Source of the DNA: Bacteroidota bacterium
Lineage (GTDB): Bacteria; Bacteroidota; Ignavibacteria; OLB7
Reading direction: 5' to 3'
DNA: 64,000 nucleotides
Assembly: GCA_018266795.1 (NCBI GenBank)
Contig: JAFDZV010000006.1
Location: forward strand, 62,001-126,000
A program made the position numbers and the translations under genes. This document shows, piece after piece, positions 24,837 to 33,304 of the stretch (the stretch's first letter is position 1; each line of letters starts with the position of its first letter). The notes below the pieces were generated by a model that ran no database searches, was not told where the DNA came from, and saw only the letters and a program-made list of their open reading frames with translations.

Positions 24837-25367
24837 CTAACGGATAACGATGAAGGGCTTCATCTTTTCGAACTTCTTCTCCCCGATCCCCTTGATGCTC
24901 ATGATATCATCAGGCCGCCGGAACGGAACATGCATGCGGCGCTCGATGATCGCCTGGGCCGTCTTCTCGCCGACGCCCGGGAGGCGCATCAACTCCAGCT
25001 TCGGCGCGTGGTTCACGTCAATCGGACCTGCGGGCTTCTCCTTGCCGCCCCGGCCGGCGCCCTCCGCACGTTCGGCAATCTGATCCGCTGCGGCATCGTC
25101 GCCCCCCAACGGCTGCCAGGCAGCAACGGAGTCCGGCGCTATCAGACGCTTCAACTCCGCAACTCGCGATGCGCGATAGGCATTGATCAGCGAATCGTGA
25201 CGGCGAAGGAGAGCAAGCATCTCGCGGTGCGCGGGCATACGCTCGCGCGAGTCGAAGAATGTCGTATAGATGAACCCGGCAAGCGTAGCCGCCGCGAGAA
25301 AGAGCGCCACTGTAACGTCGCCACGCGTCAGGCCGAGCTTCGACTCCAGCTTCGAGTTGATGGCCAT
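24837..25367 (-). CDS. Helix-hairpin-helix (ComEA-like) membrane-anchored protein
   Basis: About 176 residues. The start at 25367 (MAINSKLESKLGLTRGDVTV) is preceded by GGAGGT six bases upstream, a good ribosome-binding site. An N-terminal transmembrane helix (VALFLAAATLAGFIYTTFF) is followed by a charged helical region. A C-terminal double HhH domain reads PIDVNHAPKLELMRLPGVGE, KTAQAIIERR, then DDIMSIKGIGEKKFEKMKPF. The DVN-A...L..LPGVGEKTA pattern is typical of ComEA DNA-binding proteins used in natural transformation, although competence was not tested by any other gene in this window. It is the first gene of the rsmD-coaD operon. Confidence 0.85.
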   Translation of the reverse strand: MAINSKLESKLGLTRGDVTVALFLAAATLAGFIYTTFFDSRERMPAHREMLALLRRHDSLINAYRASRVAELKRLIAPDSVAAWQPLGGDDAAADQIAERAEGAGRGGKEKPAGPIDVNHAPKLELMRLPGVGEKTAQAIIERRMHVPFRRPDDIMSIKGIGEKKFEKMKPFIVIR

Positions 25368-25598
25368 GCCGACCTCCATGCAACTGGTTCGGCGCCGCGT
25401 GTGGCCGGCAGGTCCGCCCATGGACGGAGGCGATTGCCACTGAGCGCAGGAGGACCGCATGCAATCGCCGGGGCGAAGATAGAGATCGTAAAAGGAAATC
25501 ACCACGCCCGGTTGCATTTGCCCACATCGCCTTCCGCTGCTATCTTTGTTGCTCTTTGCTGCCAATGCGGCGGCATTTGAGCGGTAATCGTTCTACAC

Positions 25599-25665
25599 GC
25601 CCGTGCAGCTCAACCGGCGGAGCACCCCGATCGTCATCGGGGAGGTTGCAGGTTCCTCACGGGCA
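25599..25665 (+). pseudogene. Degenerate tRNA-Thr-like copy
   Basis: The sequence GCCCGTGCAGCTCAACCGGC parallels the start of the tRNA-Thr 90 bases downstream, including the preceding TACAC. However, the anticodon loop is 8 bases and the T-arm lacks about 9 bases (GGTTCCTCACGGGC). The acceptor stem still pairs (GCCCGTG/CACGGGC). It cannot form a normal cloverleaf and is best read as a decayed duplicate. Confidence 0.7.
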
Positions 25666-25688
25666 CGTGATTGACAAGTTTCCTACAC

Positions 25689-25761
25689 GCCCGTGTAGCT
25701 CAACTGGCAGAGCATCTGATTTGTAATCAGAAGGTTGCAGGTTCGATTCCCGTCGCGGGCT
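25689..25761 (+). tRNA. tRNA-Thr (anticodon TGT)
   Basis: A 73-base cloverleaf. The acceptor stem GCCCGTG pairs with CGCGGGC (one T-G pair), and the D-arm reads TAGCTCAACTGGCAGAGCA. The anticodon stem TCTGA/TCAGA holds loop TTTGTAA (anticodon TGT). The T-arm GCAGGTTCGATTCCCGT has the invariant TTCGA. CCA is not encoded. Confidence 0.96.
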
Positions 25762-25830
25762 CTTCAAACGTTCTTCGGAAGGTTGTCCCGATCTTCGATC
25801 GCGATCGCGGACTCTTCAAACGTTCTTCGG
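25755..25830. repeat. Duplicated tRNA-Thr 3' end and flank
   Basis: A 25-base segment at 25755-25779, spanning the last 7 bases of tRNA-Thr and its flank, recurs at 25806-25830 with a single mismatch. The shared sequence includes ctcttcaaacgttcttcgg. Direct repeats that start at a tRNA 3' end can be scars of integration or slippage; no integrase lies beside it. Confidence 0.75.
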
Positions 25831-26246
25831 TTCGAGCGTTCCTCAGAAACACCACCTACCGCCTATCGGCATCCGACATTGCAGTGATGAACTGCTTCGC
25901 GCACGGGCGCAATGATCTGTTTGGATCGATCACAATTCCGCCTATATTGGGTCCCACTGCCGCCTCCCCCGTACCCCCTCATGTCCCTTTGTTAACGACA
26001 ACCGATGTTTTGCGTTGGTAACAGCGAATTAACACGGCATTAACCGCCCGGCTATTTCGCCTCATGTAAGTTGCGCACGCAATGAGCATCCCTGTGAACG
26101 GTGCAGACAACGGATCGAAAGACGGCGCGGGAACCCTCGTATTCCGGGCCGGCATTTCGGCCCCCGGTTATGAGATTGCAGCGGAACCGCATCCGGGTCC
26201 TGACGCTTCATCGCCCGCCGTCATCGGCACACACCATCGGCAACGC
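25831..26246. other. Spacer upstream of the glycan cluster
   Basis: About 415 bases without a certain gene, preceding the first gene of the plus-strand cluster. An in-frame extension of the glycosyltransferase to an ATG at 26082 would encode 55 low-complexity residues. The AT-richer stretch 25985-26065 (with gttaacgac and aattaacacggcattaacc) is the most likely promoter area. I cannot define boxes. Confidence 0.45.
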
Positions 26247-27287
26247 ATGCGCCCCTCCATCCTCTTTATATGCGGCTCGATCAACCAGACGTCGCAGATG
26301 CACGCCATCGCACAGCATCTTCCTGAATGCGACTGCTACTTCTCACCGTATTACGCGGACGGGCTGTTCATCGAGGTGATACGGCGGATCGGGTTGACGA
26401 AGTCCACCGTGATGGGCCCGAAGCTCGCCTCGCGGTGCCTGGCGTATCTGCGCACGCACGATCTGCAGGTGGACCACGAAGGCCGTTCACGCCACTACGA
26501 TCTCGTGGTGACGTGCAGCGATCTGGTTGTTCCCAGGAACGTCCGTGGAAGCAAGCTGATCCTGGTGCAGGAGGGAATGACCGATCCGGAAAATCTGATG
26601 TACCACCTGGTGCGCGCGCTGAGGCTGCCGCGCTACCTGGCGAGCACGTCCACCACCGGTCTGAGCCATGCGTACGACTACTTCTGCGTTGCAAGCGACG
26701 GCTACCGCGAGCACTTCGTACGCAAGGGTGTGAGCCCGGACACGATCCGTGTAACGGGTATTCCGAACTTCGACAACTGCCGGACGTTTGCGGAGAACGA
26801 TTTCCCCCATCGCGGCTACGTGCTGGTTGCCACCAGCGATGCGCGCGAGACGTTCAAGCTGGAGAATCGGAAGCGGTTCATCCTGGATTGCGTGGCGATC
26901 GCCGACGGCCGGCCAATGATCTTCAAACTGCATCCGAACGAGAATGTGCAGCGAGCCACGCGGGAGGTTCAGCGCTGGGCTCCGGGAGCCAGGGTATTTG
27001 CCACCGGCAACACCAACCACATGATTGCGAACTGTGATGTGCTGATCACGAAGTACTCCAGCGTCGTCTTCGTGGGCCTGGCTCTGGGTCGCGAGGTGCA
27101 TTCCTACTTCGATATCGGCGAGCTGCGGCGGCTGGCGCCGATGCAGAACGACGGCAGCTCAGGACGGGCGATCGCCGAGGTGTGCCGCTGCCATATCAAC
27201 GATGTTCCGGTGCCCGAGCGCTTCGAGGATCTCGTGCGCACGCAGAAGCACGCAGCCACGGGCATTCCGCAGGAGGTGGTGCGATGA
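26247..27287 (+). CDS. GT-B-type glycosyl/glycerophosphotransferase-like protein
   Basis: 346 residues from the ATG at 26247 (MRPSILFICGSINQTSQMHA); a start at 26082 would add 55 unstructured residues. The C-terminal half has a GT-B donor-binding pattern: GIPNFDNCRTF, a M-I-F-K-L-H-P-N-E-N-V segment, then CDVLITKYSSVVFVGLALGR. This recalls CDP-glycerol glycerophosphotransferases and UDP-GlcNAc 2-epimerase-fold transferases. No transmembrane helix is visible. Its stop overlaps the start of the cytidylyltransferase gene (ATGA), so it is probably the enzyme that uses the CMP-activated product of this cluster. Donor and acceptor are unknown. Confidence 0.7.
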   Translation: MRPSILFICGSINQTSQMHAIAQHLPECDCYFSPYYADGLFIEVIRRIGLTKSTVMGPKLASRCLAYLRTHDLQVDHEGRSRHYDLVVTCSDLVVPRNVRGSKLILVQEGMTDPENLMYHLVRALRLPRYLASTSTTGLSHAYDYFCVASDGYREHFVRKGVSPDTIRVTGIPNFDNCRTFAENDFPHRGYVLVATSDARETFKLENRKRFILDCVAIADGRPMIFKLHPNENVQRATREVQRWAPGARVFATGNTNHMIANCDVLITKYSSVVFVGLALGREVHSYFDIGELRRLAPMQNDGSSGRAIAEVCRCHINDVPVPERFEDLVRTQKHAATGIPQEVVR

Positions 27288-28099
27288 CACGCCTCGTGGT
27301 GGTGGTGCAGGCGCGGATGTCCAGCACGCGGCTCCCGGGAAAGGTGATGATGCCGCTCGCCGGACGTCCCCTGCTGGAGCGGATGCTGGAGCGCGTCGGT
27401 GCGGCCACGCTGCCGGCGGAGATCGTGGTGGCGACAACGGCGATGCAGGACGACGAGCCGCTGCGCGAGCTCTGCGGCGCGATCGGCGTGCGCTGCTACA
27501 GCGGCCATCCCACCGATCTTCTGGACAGGCATTATCGCGCAGCCCTGGAATGTGGCGCCGACGCCGTGGTGAAGATTCCGAGCGACTGCCCGCTGATCGA
27601 TCCCGCCGTCATCGACCGCGTGCTGGCGCACTACCTGCGCCACGAAGCATCGTACGACTACGTAAGCAATCTGCATCCGGCGAGCTATCCCGACGGCAAC
27701 GACGTGGAGGCAATCGCCATGCCCGCGTTGGAGGCGGCGTGGCGCGAGGCCCGGCGCGACTTCGAACGGGAGCATACCACTCCCTTCCTCTGGGAACGGC
27801 CGGAACGCTTCCTGATCGGGAATGTGTGCTGGGAGCGCGGGCTGGACTACTCCATGAGCCATCGCTGGACGATCGATTACCTGGAGGATTACGAGCTGAT
27901 CGCCGCAGTCTACGAAGCGCTCTGGACGGCATCCGGCCGGGCCTTCGGCATCGACGCCATCCTTTCCTGGCTGGAGGAGCATCCGGACGTGGCCGCGCTC
28001 AATGCACATCTCGCTGGGGTGAACTGGTACCGGCATCACATGAGCGAACTGCAGACAGTAACCGCACAGATGACACGTGCGTTCGACAACGTCCGCTGA
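27284..28099 (+). CDS. SpsF/NeuA-type cytidylyltransferase
   Basis: 271 residues. The N-terminus VVVVQARMSSTRLPGKVMMP, then LAGRPLLERML, is the nucleotide-binding signature of CTP:sugar-acid cytidylyltransferases of the SpsF subfamily. VKIPSDCPLIDPAVIDRVLA carries the metal-binding aspartates, and YDYVSNLHPASYPDGNDVEA is the acidic-sugar binding region. The C-terminal RWTIDYLEDYELIAAVYEAL is also typical. It would activate a 2-keto-3-deoxy sugar acid, or a related acid, with CTP. It overlaps the glycosyltransferase by four bases and is followed 19 bases later by the transketolase N subunit gene, which supports an operon. Confidence 0.85.
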   Translation: MTRLVVVVQARMSSTRLPGKVMMPLAGRPLLERMLERVGAATLPAEIVVATTAMQDDEPLRELCGAIGVRCYSGHPTDLLDRHYRAALECGADAVVKIPSDCPLIDPAVIDRVLAHYLRHEASYDYVSNLHPASYPDGNDVEAIAMPALEAAWREARRDFEREHTTPFLWERPERFLIGNVCWERGLDYSMSHRWTIDYLEDYELIAAVYEALWTASGRAFGIDAILSWLEEHPDVAALNAHLAGVNWYRHHMSELQTVTAQMTRAFDNVR

Positions 28100-28118
28100 C
28101 AACGATTCAACGAACATC

Positions 28119-29003
28119 ATGAGCACAACGCTGAACTATAATTCGCTTCCCGAGGCAGACGAGGCACAGCTCCGGACAACGGCTCTGCGTGTGCGCGAGC
28201 ACATCATCCGCATGGCTACCGGGGGCGGCTGCTTCATCGGCGCCTCCCTCTCCTGCGCCGACCTGATCGTCTATCTCTACGGGCGCCACCTGCGTGTAGC
28301 TCCGTCGCGCCTGGACGATCCGAACCGCGACTATCTCTTCCTCTCCAAGGGGCACGACGTGCCGGCGCTCTACGGCACTCTGGCGGAACTGGGCTACATC
28401 GACCGCGATCGCCTTGCCGCGCATCTCAGCCCGAACGATGCAATCTACTGGCATCCGAACCGGAGGATACCGGGGGTGGAATTCCACTCCGGTTCGCTCG
28501 GGCATCTCCTCTCGGTTGCCATTGGTGTTGCACTCGACATCAAGATGCGCGGTACCGATAACCGGGTGTACGTGATCATGGGGGATGGCGAGTTGAACGA
28601 GGGCTCGATCTGGGAAGGGCTGCTGGTCGCCAATGCCTACGGCCTGGACAATCTGGTCGGCATCGTGGATCGCAACGAGTTCCAGGCGAACATTCGCACG
28701 GAGGAGCTAATTCCGCTGGAGCCGCTCGCCAGCAAGTTCGAAGCGTTCGGTTGGAGCACGGAACGGATCAACGGCCACTCCTTTCAGGAGATGGAGGGTG
28801 CGTTCGGAAGCCTTCCGTTCGAGAGCGGCCGCCCGAGCATGATCATCGCGGACACCGTTCGCGGCCGGGGCTGCCCGTCGATCGAGTGGCGGGCGGACCG
28901 ATGGTTCATGCGCCTCGGCGAAGAGGATGCCGATCTGCTGATGCGCGAGTTGCATGGCGGCGAGGGGGGCACGCTTGCTGCCGAGCCGCTGGTGGTACGA
29001 TGA
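28119..29003 (+). CDS. Transketolase N-terminal subunit
   Basis: 294 residues comprising only the diphosphate-binding half of transketolase. Motifs are YLFLSKGHDVPALYGTLAEL, VEFHSGSLGHLLSVAIGVAL and the thiamine diphosphate/Mg motif VIMGDGELNEGSIWEGLLVA, with NLVGIVDRNEFQ. Together with the next gene it would form a two-component transketolase that moves two-carbon ketol units between sugars. Such split enzymes in sugar clusters usually act in dedicated pathways and not in central metabolism. The start at 28119 is the first ATG after the upstream stop (28099). Confidence 0.9.
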   Translation: MSTTLNYNSLPEADEAQLRTTALRVREHIIRMATGGGCFIGASLSCADLIVYLYGRHLRVAPSRLDDPNRDYLFLSKGHDVPALYGTLAELGYIDRDRLAAHLSPNDAIYWHPNRRIPGVEFHSGSLGHLLSVAIGVALDIKMRGTDNRVYVIMGDGELNEGSIWEGLLVANAYGLDNLVGIVDRNEFQANIRTEELIPLEPLASKFEAFGWSTERINGHSFQEMEGAFGSLPFESGRPSMIIADTVRGRGCPSIEWRADRWFMRLGEEDADLLMRELHGGEGGTLAAEPLVVR

Positions 29004-29087
29004 GACGATGAACCGATTCCGCGGCGATCACCGTGCGCCATTGAAGCGCCGGCGATGGCTGCTCATGTTTCGATGAAGAGGAACACC

Positions 29088-30032
29088 ATGGATTATCAGG
29101 AGACACTTGCCCGCCTCGCGGAGGCCGATGAACGCATCGTCGTGATGACAGCGGAGAATCGCGCAGCGATACGGGATCTTCCGTTGCGACTCGGGAAGCG
29201 CTTCGTCGATGTCGGCATCAGCGAGGCGACGATGATCGGCGCGGCCGCCGGGCTTGCGCTGCGCGGCCGCATACCGGTGACACATGCGCTCGCCACCTTT
29301 CTCACGCTGCGCGCGTTCGAGTTCATCCGGACCGATGTGGGCATCGCCAATCTGCCGGTAAAGCTTGTCGGCGGCGTGCCGGGCATTCTCTCGGAGGCCA
29401 ACGGACCCACGCATCAGGCGATCGAGGACGTGGCGCTGATGCGCGGCATTCCGAATGTCTGCGTGTTCGCGCCGGCGGACGAGTTGGAGCTGGTCGAGGG
29501 AATGCAGCATATCGTGGAGCATCCGGCGCCCTGGTATGTGCGCTTCAATTCGTGCGCGGCTCCGGTTTCGCACTCGCCGTTTCAGATTGGAAGCGCGGAA
29601 CAGTTCGGCGATGGAAACGATGTGGCGATCGTCACCTACGGATATCTCCTGGGTGAGGCGATGGCGGCAATGCGCGAGCTCGAGGCTCTGGGTGTGAACG
29701 CACGCGTTGTGAACATGCGCACACTGAAGCCGGTGGATACCGAGTTGATTCTTCACGTTGCGGAGGAGACCCGCCTGGTTGTGACGCTGGAGGATCACTT
29801 CCGCACCGGCGGTCTGTATTCAATCGTCTGCGAGCTGCTGATCGCGAACAGGCTCGCGGCGGCCGTGTTCCCGATCGCCTTCGAGGAACGCTGGTTCACC
29901 CCCGCGCTGATCGGCGACGTTCTGGAGGCCGAGGGGCTGCGCGGCCCGCAGATCGCAACGCGCGTTGCGGGCGCACTGGAAGCGGAAAGCATGACGCCGG
30001 CGGCCGGCATGTTCAACGGCCTCCGAGGCTGA
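29088..30032 (+). CDS. Transketolase C-terminal subunit
   Basis: About 314 residues, covering the pyrimidine-binding and C-terminal domains. Visible are RFVDVGISEATMIGAAAGLA, ALATFLTLRAFEFIRTDVGI, GILSEANGPTHQAIEDVALM, and the C-terminal DVAIVTYGYLLGEAMAAM and NMRTLKPVDTELI. The glutamate in GISE activates the thiamine ring. The ATG at 29088 is preferred because AGAGGA lies 7 bases upstream; ATGs at 29055 and 29073 are alternatives. It follows the N subunit by 84 bases and is the partner subunit. Confidence 0.9.
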   Translation: MDYQETLARLAEADERIVVMTAENRAAIRDLPLRLGKRFVDVGISEATMIGAAAGLALRGRIPVTHALATFLTLRAFEFIRTDVGIANLPVKLVGGVPGILSEANGPTHQAIEDVALMRGIPNVCVFAPADELELVEGMQHIVEHPAPWYVRFNSCAAPVSHSPFQIGSAEQFGDGNDVAIVTYGYLLGEAMAAMRELEALGVNARVVNMRTLKPVDTELILHVAEETRLVVTLEDHFRTGGLYSIVCELLIANRLAAAVFPIAFEERWFTPALIGDVLEAEGLRGPQIATRVAGALEAESMTPAAGMFNGLRG

Positions 30033-30065
30033 TCCTTCTTCACGATCTCAACCTGACCTCATCCC

Positions 30066-31427
30066 ATGCCCAACAGAGTTGCATTCAACGAGGACTATCC
30101 GTCGATCGACCGATCGAACGATCTGTACAACAGAGCGCTGGGCCTGATTCCGTGCGTCACGCAGACGCTCGCCAAGGGTCCGGGCCAGCATGTCAACGGT
30201 GTGGCGCCGAAGTACCTCGTGCGCGGCAAGGGCACACATGTGTGGGATGCGGATGGCAATGAATTCCTGGACTACACCATGGGGGTTGGCCCGATATCGC
30301 TCGGCTACTGCTACGAAGCGGTGGACAACGCCGTTCGCGAACAGCTGGAGAGCGGCATCACCTTCTCGCTGATGCATCCGCTGGAAGTGGAGGTTGCGGA
30401 ACTGATCCGCTCCGTGGTTCCGAATGCCGAGTCCGTACGCTTCTCGAAGACCGGGTGCGACGTGACCACCGCCGCGGTACGGCTTGCGCGCGCCTTCACC
30501 GGCCGCGACAAGGTGCTCTGCTGCGGCTACCATGGCTGGCACGACTGGTATATCGCGGTCACCGATCGCAACCGAGGAATCCCCGAAGCCGTTGCCGACC
30601 TCACGCATACGATCAACTACAACGACATCGCATCGCTTGCAGACTCCATCGACGGCGAAACGGCTTGCGTGATTCTGGAGCCGACGGTGTTCGAGGCGCC
30701 GCGCGACGGATACCTGCAGAAGGTGCGGGAGCTGTGCGATGCCAACGGCGCACTCCTCGTCTTCGACGAGATGTGGACCGGCTTCCGGCTGGCTCTGGGC
30801 GGAGCGCAGGAATACTTCCAGGTGAATGCGGACCTGGCCTGTTTCTCCAAGGCGATTGCGAACGGCATGCCGATTTCGGTCCTCAGCGGGCGGCACGATG
30901 TGATGGCGCTGCTGGAACACGATGTCTTCTTCTTCACGACGTTCGGCGGCGAGGCGCTGTCGCTGGCGGCGGCGAAGGCCACGATCAACGAGATGCGCGA
31001 GCGCCACGTCACCGAGCATCTATGGCGCCAGGGGGGAATTCTGAAGCATGGATACAACGAGATCGCGGCGGAGCTTGGCATGGAGTACACCGGTTGCGTG
31101 GGCCTTGCGCCGCGCACGATGGTAACGTTCAACGCCTCGGCGGGCGATCCGCTGCTGATGAAGTCGCTCGTGCAGCAGGAGATGATCAAGCGCGGCATCC
31201 TCTGGAGCGGCTTTCACACCATCTCCTTCTCCCACTCCAACGAGGACATCGCCTACACGCTCGTAGCCTACCGCGAGGTGCTGCCGATACTGAAGCAGGC
31301 AGTTGCAGCAGGAACGCTGCGCGAGCAATTGCGCGGAGCGCCCGTGGAGCCGGTATTCCGGCGCACCGGGAACTTCAACATGAAGCCCGCGCCGCAGAAG
31401 AACGGAGTGGTGGCGCATCATGAATGA
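30066..31427 (+). CDS. Class III (glutamate-1-semialdehyde-type) aminotransferase
   Basis: A 453-residue PLP enzyme of the GSAM-like branch. It shows WDADGNEFLDYTMGVGPISL, FSKTGCDVTTAAVRLARAFT, YHGWHDWY, LLVFDEMWTGFRLALGGAQE (PLP-ring aspartate) and DLACFSKAIANGMPISVLSG, with the Schiff-base lysine near residue 263. FFFTTFGGEALSLAAAKATI is the phosphate-binding loop. A haem role is unlikely because the gene sits inside a sugar cluster and its N-terminus differs from HemL. It probably aminates a keto sugar or sugar-acid intermediate. Its stop lies 8 bases inside the next gene. Confidence 0.85.
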   Translation: MPNRVAFNEDYPSIDRSNDLYNRALGLIPCVTQTLAKGPGQHVNGVAPKYLVRGKGTHVWDADGNEFLDYTMGVGPISLGYCYEAVDNAVREQLESGITFSLMHPLEVEVAELIRSVVPNAESVRFSKTGCDVTTAAVRLARAFTGRDKVLCCGYHGWHDWYIAVTDRNRGIPEAVADLTHTINYNDIASLADSIDGETACVILEPTVFEAPRDGYLQKVRELCDANGALLVFDEMWTGFRLALGGAQEYFQVNADLACFSKAIANGMPISVLSGRHDVMALLEHDVFFFTTFGGEALSLAAAKATINEMRERHVTEHLWRQGGILKHGYNEIAAELGMEYTGCVGLAPRTMVTFNASAGDPLLMKSLVQQEMIKRGILWSGFHTISFSHSNEDIAYTLVAYREVLPILKQAVAAGTLREQLRGAPVEPVFRRTGNFNMKPAPQKNGVVAHHE

Positions 31428-32340
31428 GCATATGGAGAACGGAATGACCGACGGCAATCCGGCCGTTGTGAAGGCGGTGAGCGATCGCCGCCGGAACCCA
31501 CTCCCTTCGCCGGCCTCCCTCTTCTCGCTTCGAGGGAAGGTGGCGATCGTCACCGGCGGTGTCGGGCTGATCGGCCGCAGGCATTGCGAGGCGCTGCTTG
31601 GAGCCGGAGCATCCGTGATCGTCACGGACTTGAACGATGCGCAGTGCCAGACGTTCGCGGAGGAACTCCGCTCCGGACTCGGTGACGATCAGGCCGAGCG
31701 GGCAATCGGGATCGGCGGGGATATCACCGATCCGCATGCGGTGCGGCACCTGCTGGAGCAGACACTTGCGATTCACGGCCGCGTGGATGTTCTGGTAAAC
31801 AACGCCGCGATCAACGACATGGTGGAGAGCCCGGCCTCCGGCGCCGATCTCTCCCGGTTCGAGAACTACCCGCTGGAGATGTTCCGGCGATCGCTGGATG
31901 TGAATGTGACCGGGACGTTTCTCTGCTCGCAGATCGTGGGCGCGGAGATGGCGCGATGCGGATACGGAAGCATCATCAATGTTGCATCCACCTACGGCGT
32001 TGTGGCACCGGACCAGTCGCTCTACAGAAGGGCCGACGGCACGCAGACGTTCTACAAGTCGGCGGTGTATCCGGTGACAAAGGGAGCCGTTATCTCCTTC
32101 ACCCGCTTCCTCGCGGCATACTGGGGAACGGCCGGGGTGCGGGTCAACACGCTGTCGCCGGGCGGCGTGGAGAACGCACAGGACGCACATTTCATTCACG
32201 AGTACGAACGGCGCACTCCGCTGGGCCGCATGGCATCCGCCGGCGACTATCAGGGAGCGCTGCTGTTCCTCGCAAGCGATGCATCCTCCTACATGACCGG
32301 AGCGAACCTCATCGTTGACGGCGGCTGGACATGCTGGTAG
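31420..32340 (+). CDS. Short-chain dehydrogenase/reductase
   Basis: 306 residues with the SDR Rossmann pattern. The cofactor loop reads KVAIVTGGVGLIG, a TGGxGxIG variant near residues 46-53. DVLVNNAAIND follows, then IINVASTYGVV with the catalytic serine and the catalytic Y-x3-K (YPVTKGAVISFTRFLAAYWG, Tyr near 217). The C-terminus LTGANLIVDGGWTCW-like ending (SYMTGANLIVDGGWTCW) is typical. About 35 residues precede the fold, so the real start may be an internal ATG (31432 or 31444). It overlaps the aminotransferase gene and probably reduces or oxidises a sugar intermediate. Confidence 0.88.
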   Translation: MNEHMENGMTDGNPAVVKAVSDRRRNPLPSPASLFSLRGKVAIVTGGVGLIGRRHCEALLGAGASVIVTDLNDAQCQTFAEELRSGLGDDQAERAIGIGGDITDPHAVRHLLEQTLAIHGRVDVLVNNAAINDMVESPASGADLSRFENYPLEMFRRSLDVNVTGTFLCSQIVGAEMARCGYGSIINVASTYGVVAPDQSLYRRADGTQTFYKSAVYPVTKGAVISFTRFLAAYWGTAGVRVNTLSPGGVENAQDAHFIHEYERRTPLGRMASAGDYQGALLFLASDASSYMTGANLIVDGGWTCW

Positions 32341-32399
32341 CGCCCGAACGCGGCGCTGCCCACCGACTCTAGATGTTCAATACTTACGAGCACATACAC

Positions 32400-33299
32400 A
32401 TGGCTACATGCACACTCTCCTCGGTCAATCGTTCGATAGGCGACGGCCATCCCGTGTTTATCATCGCCGAGATCGGTATCAACCACAACGGTTCTCTCGA
32501 TATCGCGAAGAAGCTTATCGACGCTGCCTCGCTGGCTGGCTGCGATGCCGTAAAGTTTCAGAAGCGTACACCGGAGCTCTGCGTGCCGCTGGACCAGTGG
32601 CACATCGAGCGTGATACGCCATGGGGACGCATGACCTACATCGACTATCGCCGCAAGGTGGAGTTCGGAGTGGACGAGTATGTGGAGATCGACAGCTATT
32701 GCCGCTCCAAGGGGATTCTCTGGACGGCCTCCTGCTGGGATGAGGGATCGGTTGCGTTCATGGAAACGTTCAACCCTCCCTTCTACAAGGCCGCATCCGC
32801 CTCGCTCACAGACATTCCGCTGCTGGAAGCCATGAAACAGACGGGCCGGCCGCTGATCATCTCCACCGGAATGTCCACGATGCAGGAGATCGACACGGCC
32901 GTGGCCGCCATCGGCGACGAGGACCTGCTGATTGCGCACGCAACGTCCACGTATCCGTGCCCGCCGAATGAATTGAACCTGAAGATGATCGAGACGCTGC
33001 GCACGCGCTTCCCCGAGAGTCCGGTGGGCTACTCAGGCCACGAGACCGGACTGGCGACAACCTGGGCGGCCGTTGCGCTCGGTGCCACGTTCATCGAACG
33101 GCACATCACGCTGGACCGTGCGATGTGGGGAAGCGATCAGGCGGCATCGGTTGAGCCGGGCGGACTGTACCGACTCGTCTCGAATGTCCGCGACATCGAG
33201 AAGGCGCTCGGCAACGGCATCAAGTGCGTGTACGAGAGCGAGCTGGGGCCGCGCAAGAAGCTGCGCCGCGCCATCACCAGCGAGCGGGTAGCATCATAA
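32400..33299 (+). CDS. NeuB-family sugar-acid synthase (lacking a SAF domain)
   Basis: About 299 residues from the ATG at 32400. It has the NeuB TIM-barrel motifs FIIAEIGINHNGSLDIAKKL, DAVKFQKRTPELC, FYKAASASLTDIPLLEAM, PLIISTGMSTMQEIDTAV, ATSTYPCPPNELNL, YSGHETGLATTWAAVALGAT and ERHITLDRAMWG. The family condenses PEP with an aldose to make a nine-carbon (or similar) 2-keto-3-deoxy acid. The chain ends at about the barrel's end and lacks the C-terminal antifreeze-like SAF domain found in most NeuB and SpsE proteins (about 345 residues), which is unusual. The cytidylyltransferase in this cluster would activate the product. Confidence 0.88.
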   Translation: MATCTLSSVNRSIGDGHPVFIIAEIGINHNGSLDIAKKLIDAASLAGCDAVKFQKRTPELCVPLDQWHIERDTPWGRMTYIDYRRKVEFGVDEYVEIDSYCRSKGILWTASCWDEGSVAFMETFNPPFYKAASASLTDIPLLEAMKQTGRPLIISTGMSTMQEIDTAVAAIGDEDLLIAHATSTYPCPPNELNLKMIETLRTRFPESPVGYSGHETGLATTWAAVALGATFIERHITLDRAMWGSDQAASVEPGGLYRLVSNVRDIEKALGNGIKCVYESELGPRKKLRRAITSERVAS

Positions 33300-33304
33300 A
33301 CTCC

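Noticed and set aside
30066-31427. HemL (glutamate-1-semialdehyde aminomutase) as the function of the class III aminotransferase
   Set aside because: The family is right, but the location among sugar-acid genes and the divergent N-terminus make haem synthesis less likely than amination of a sugar intermediate.
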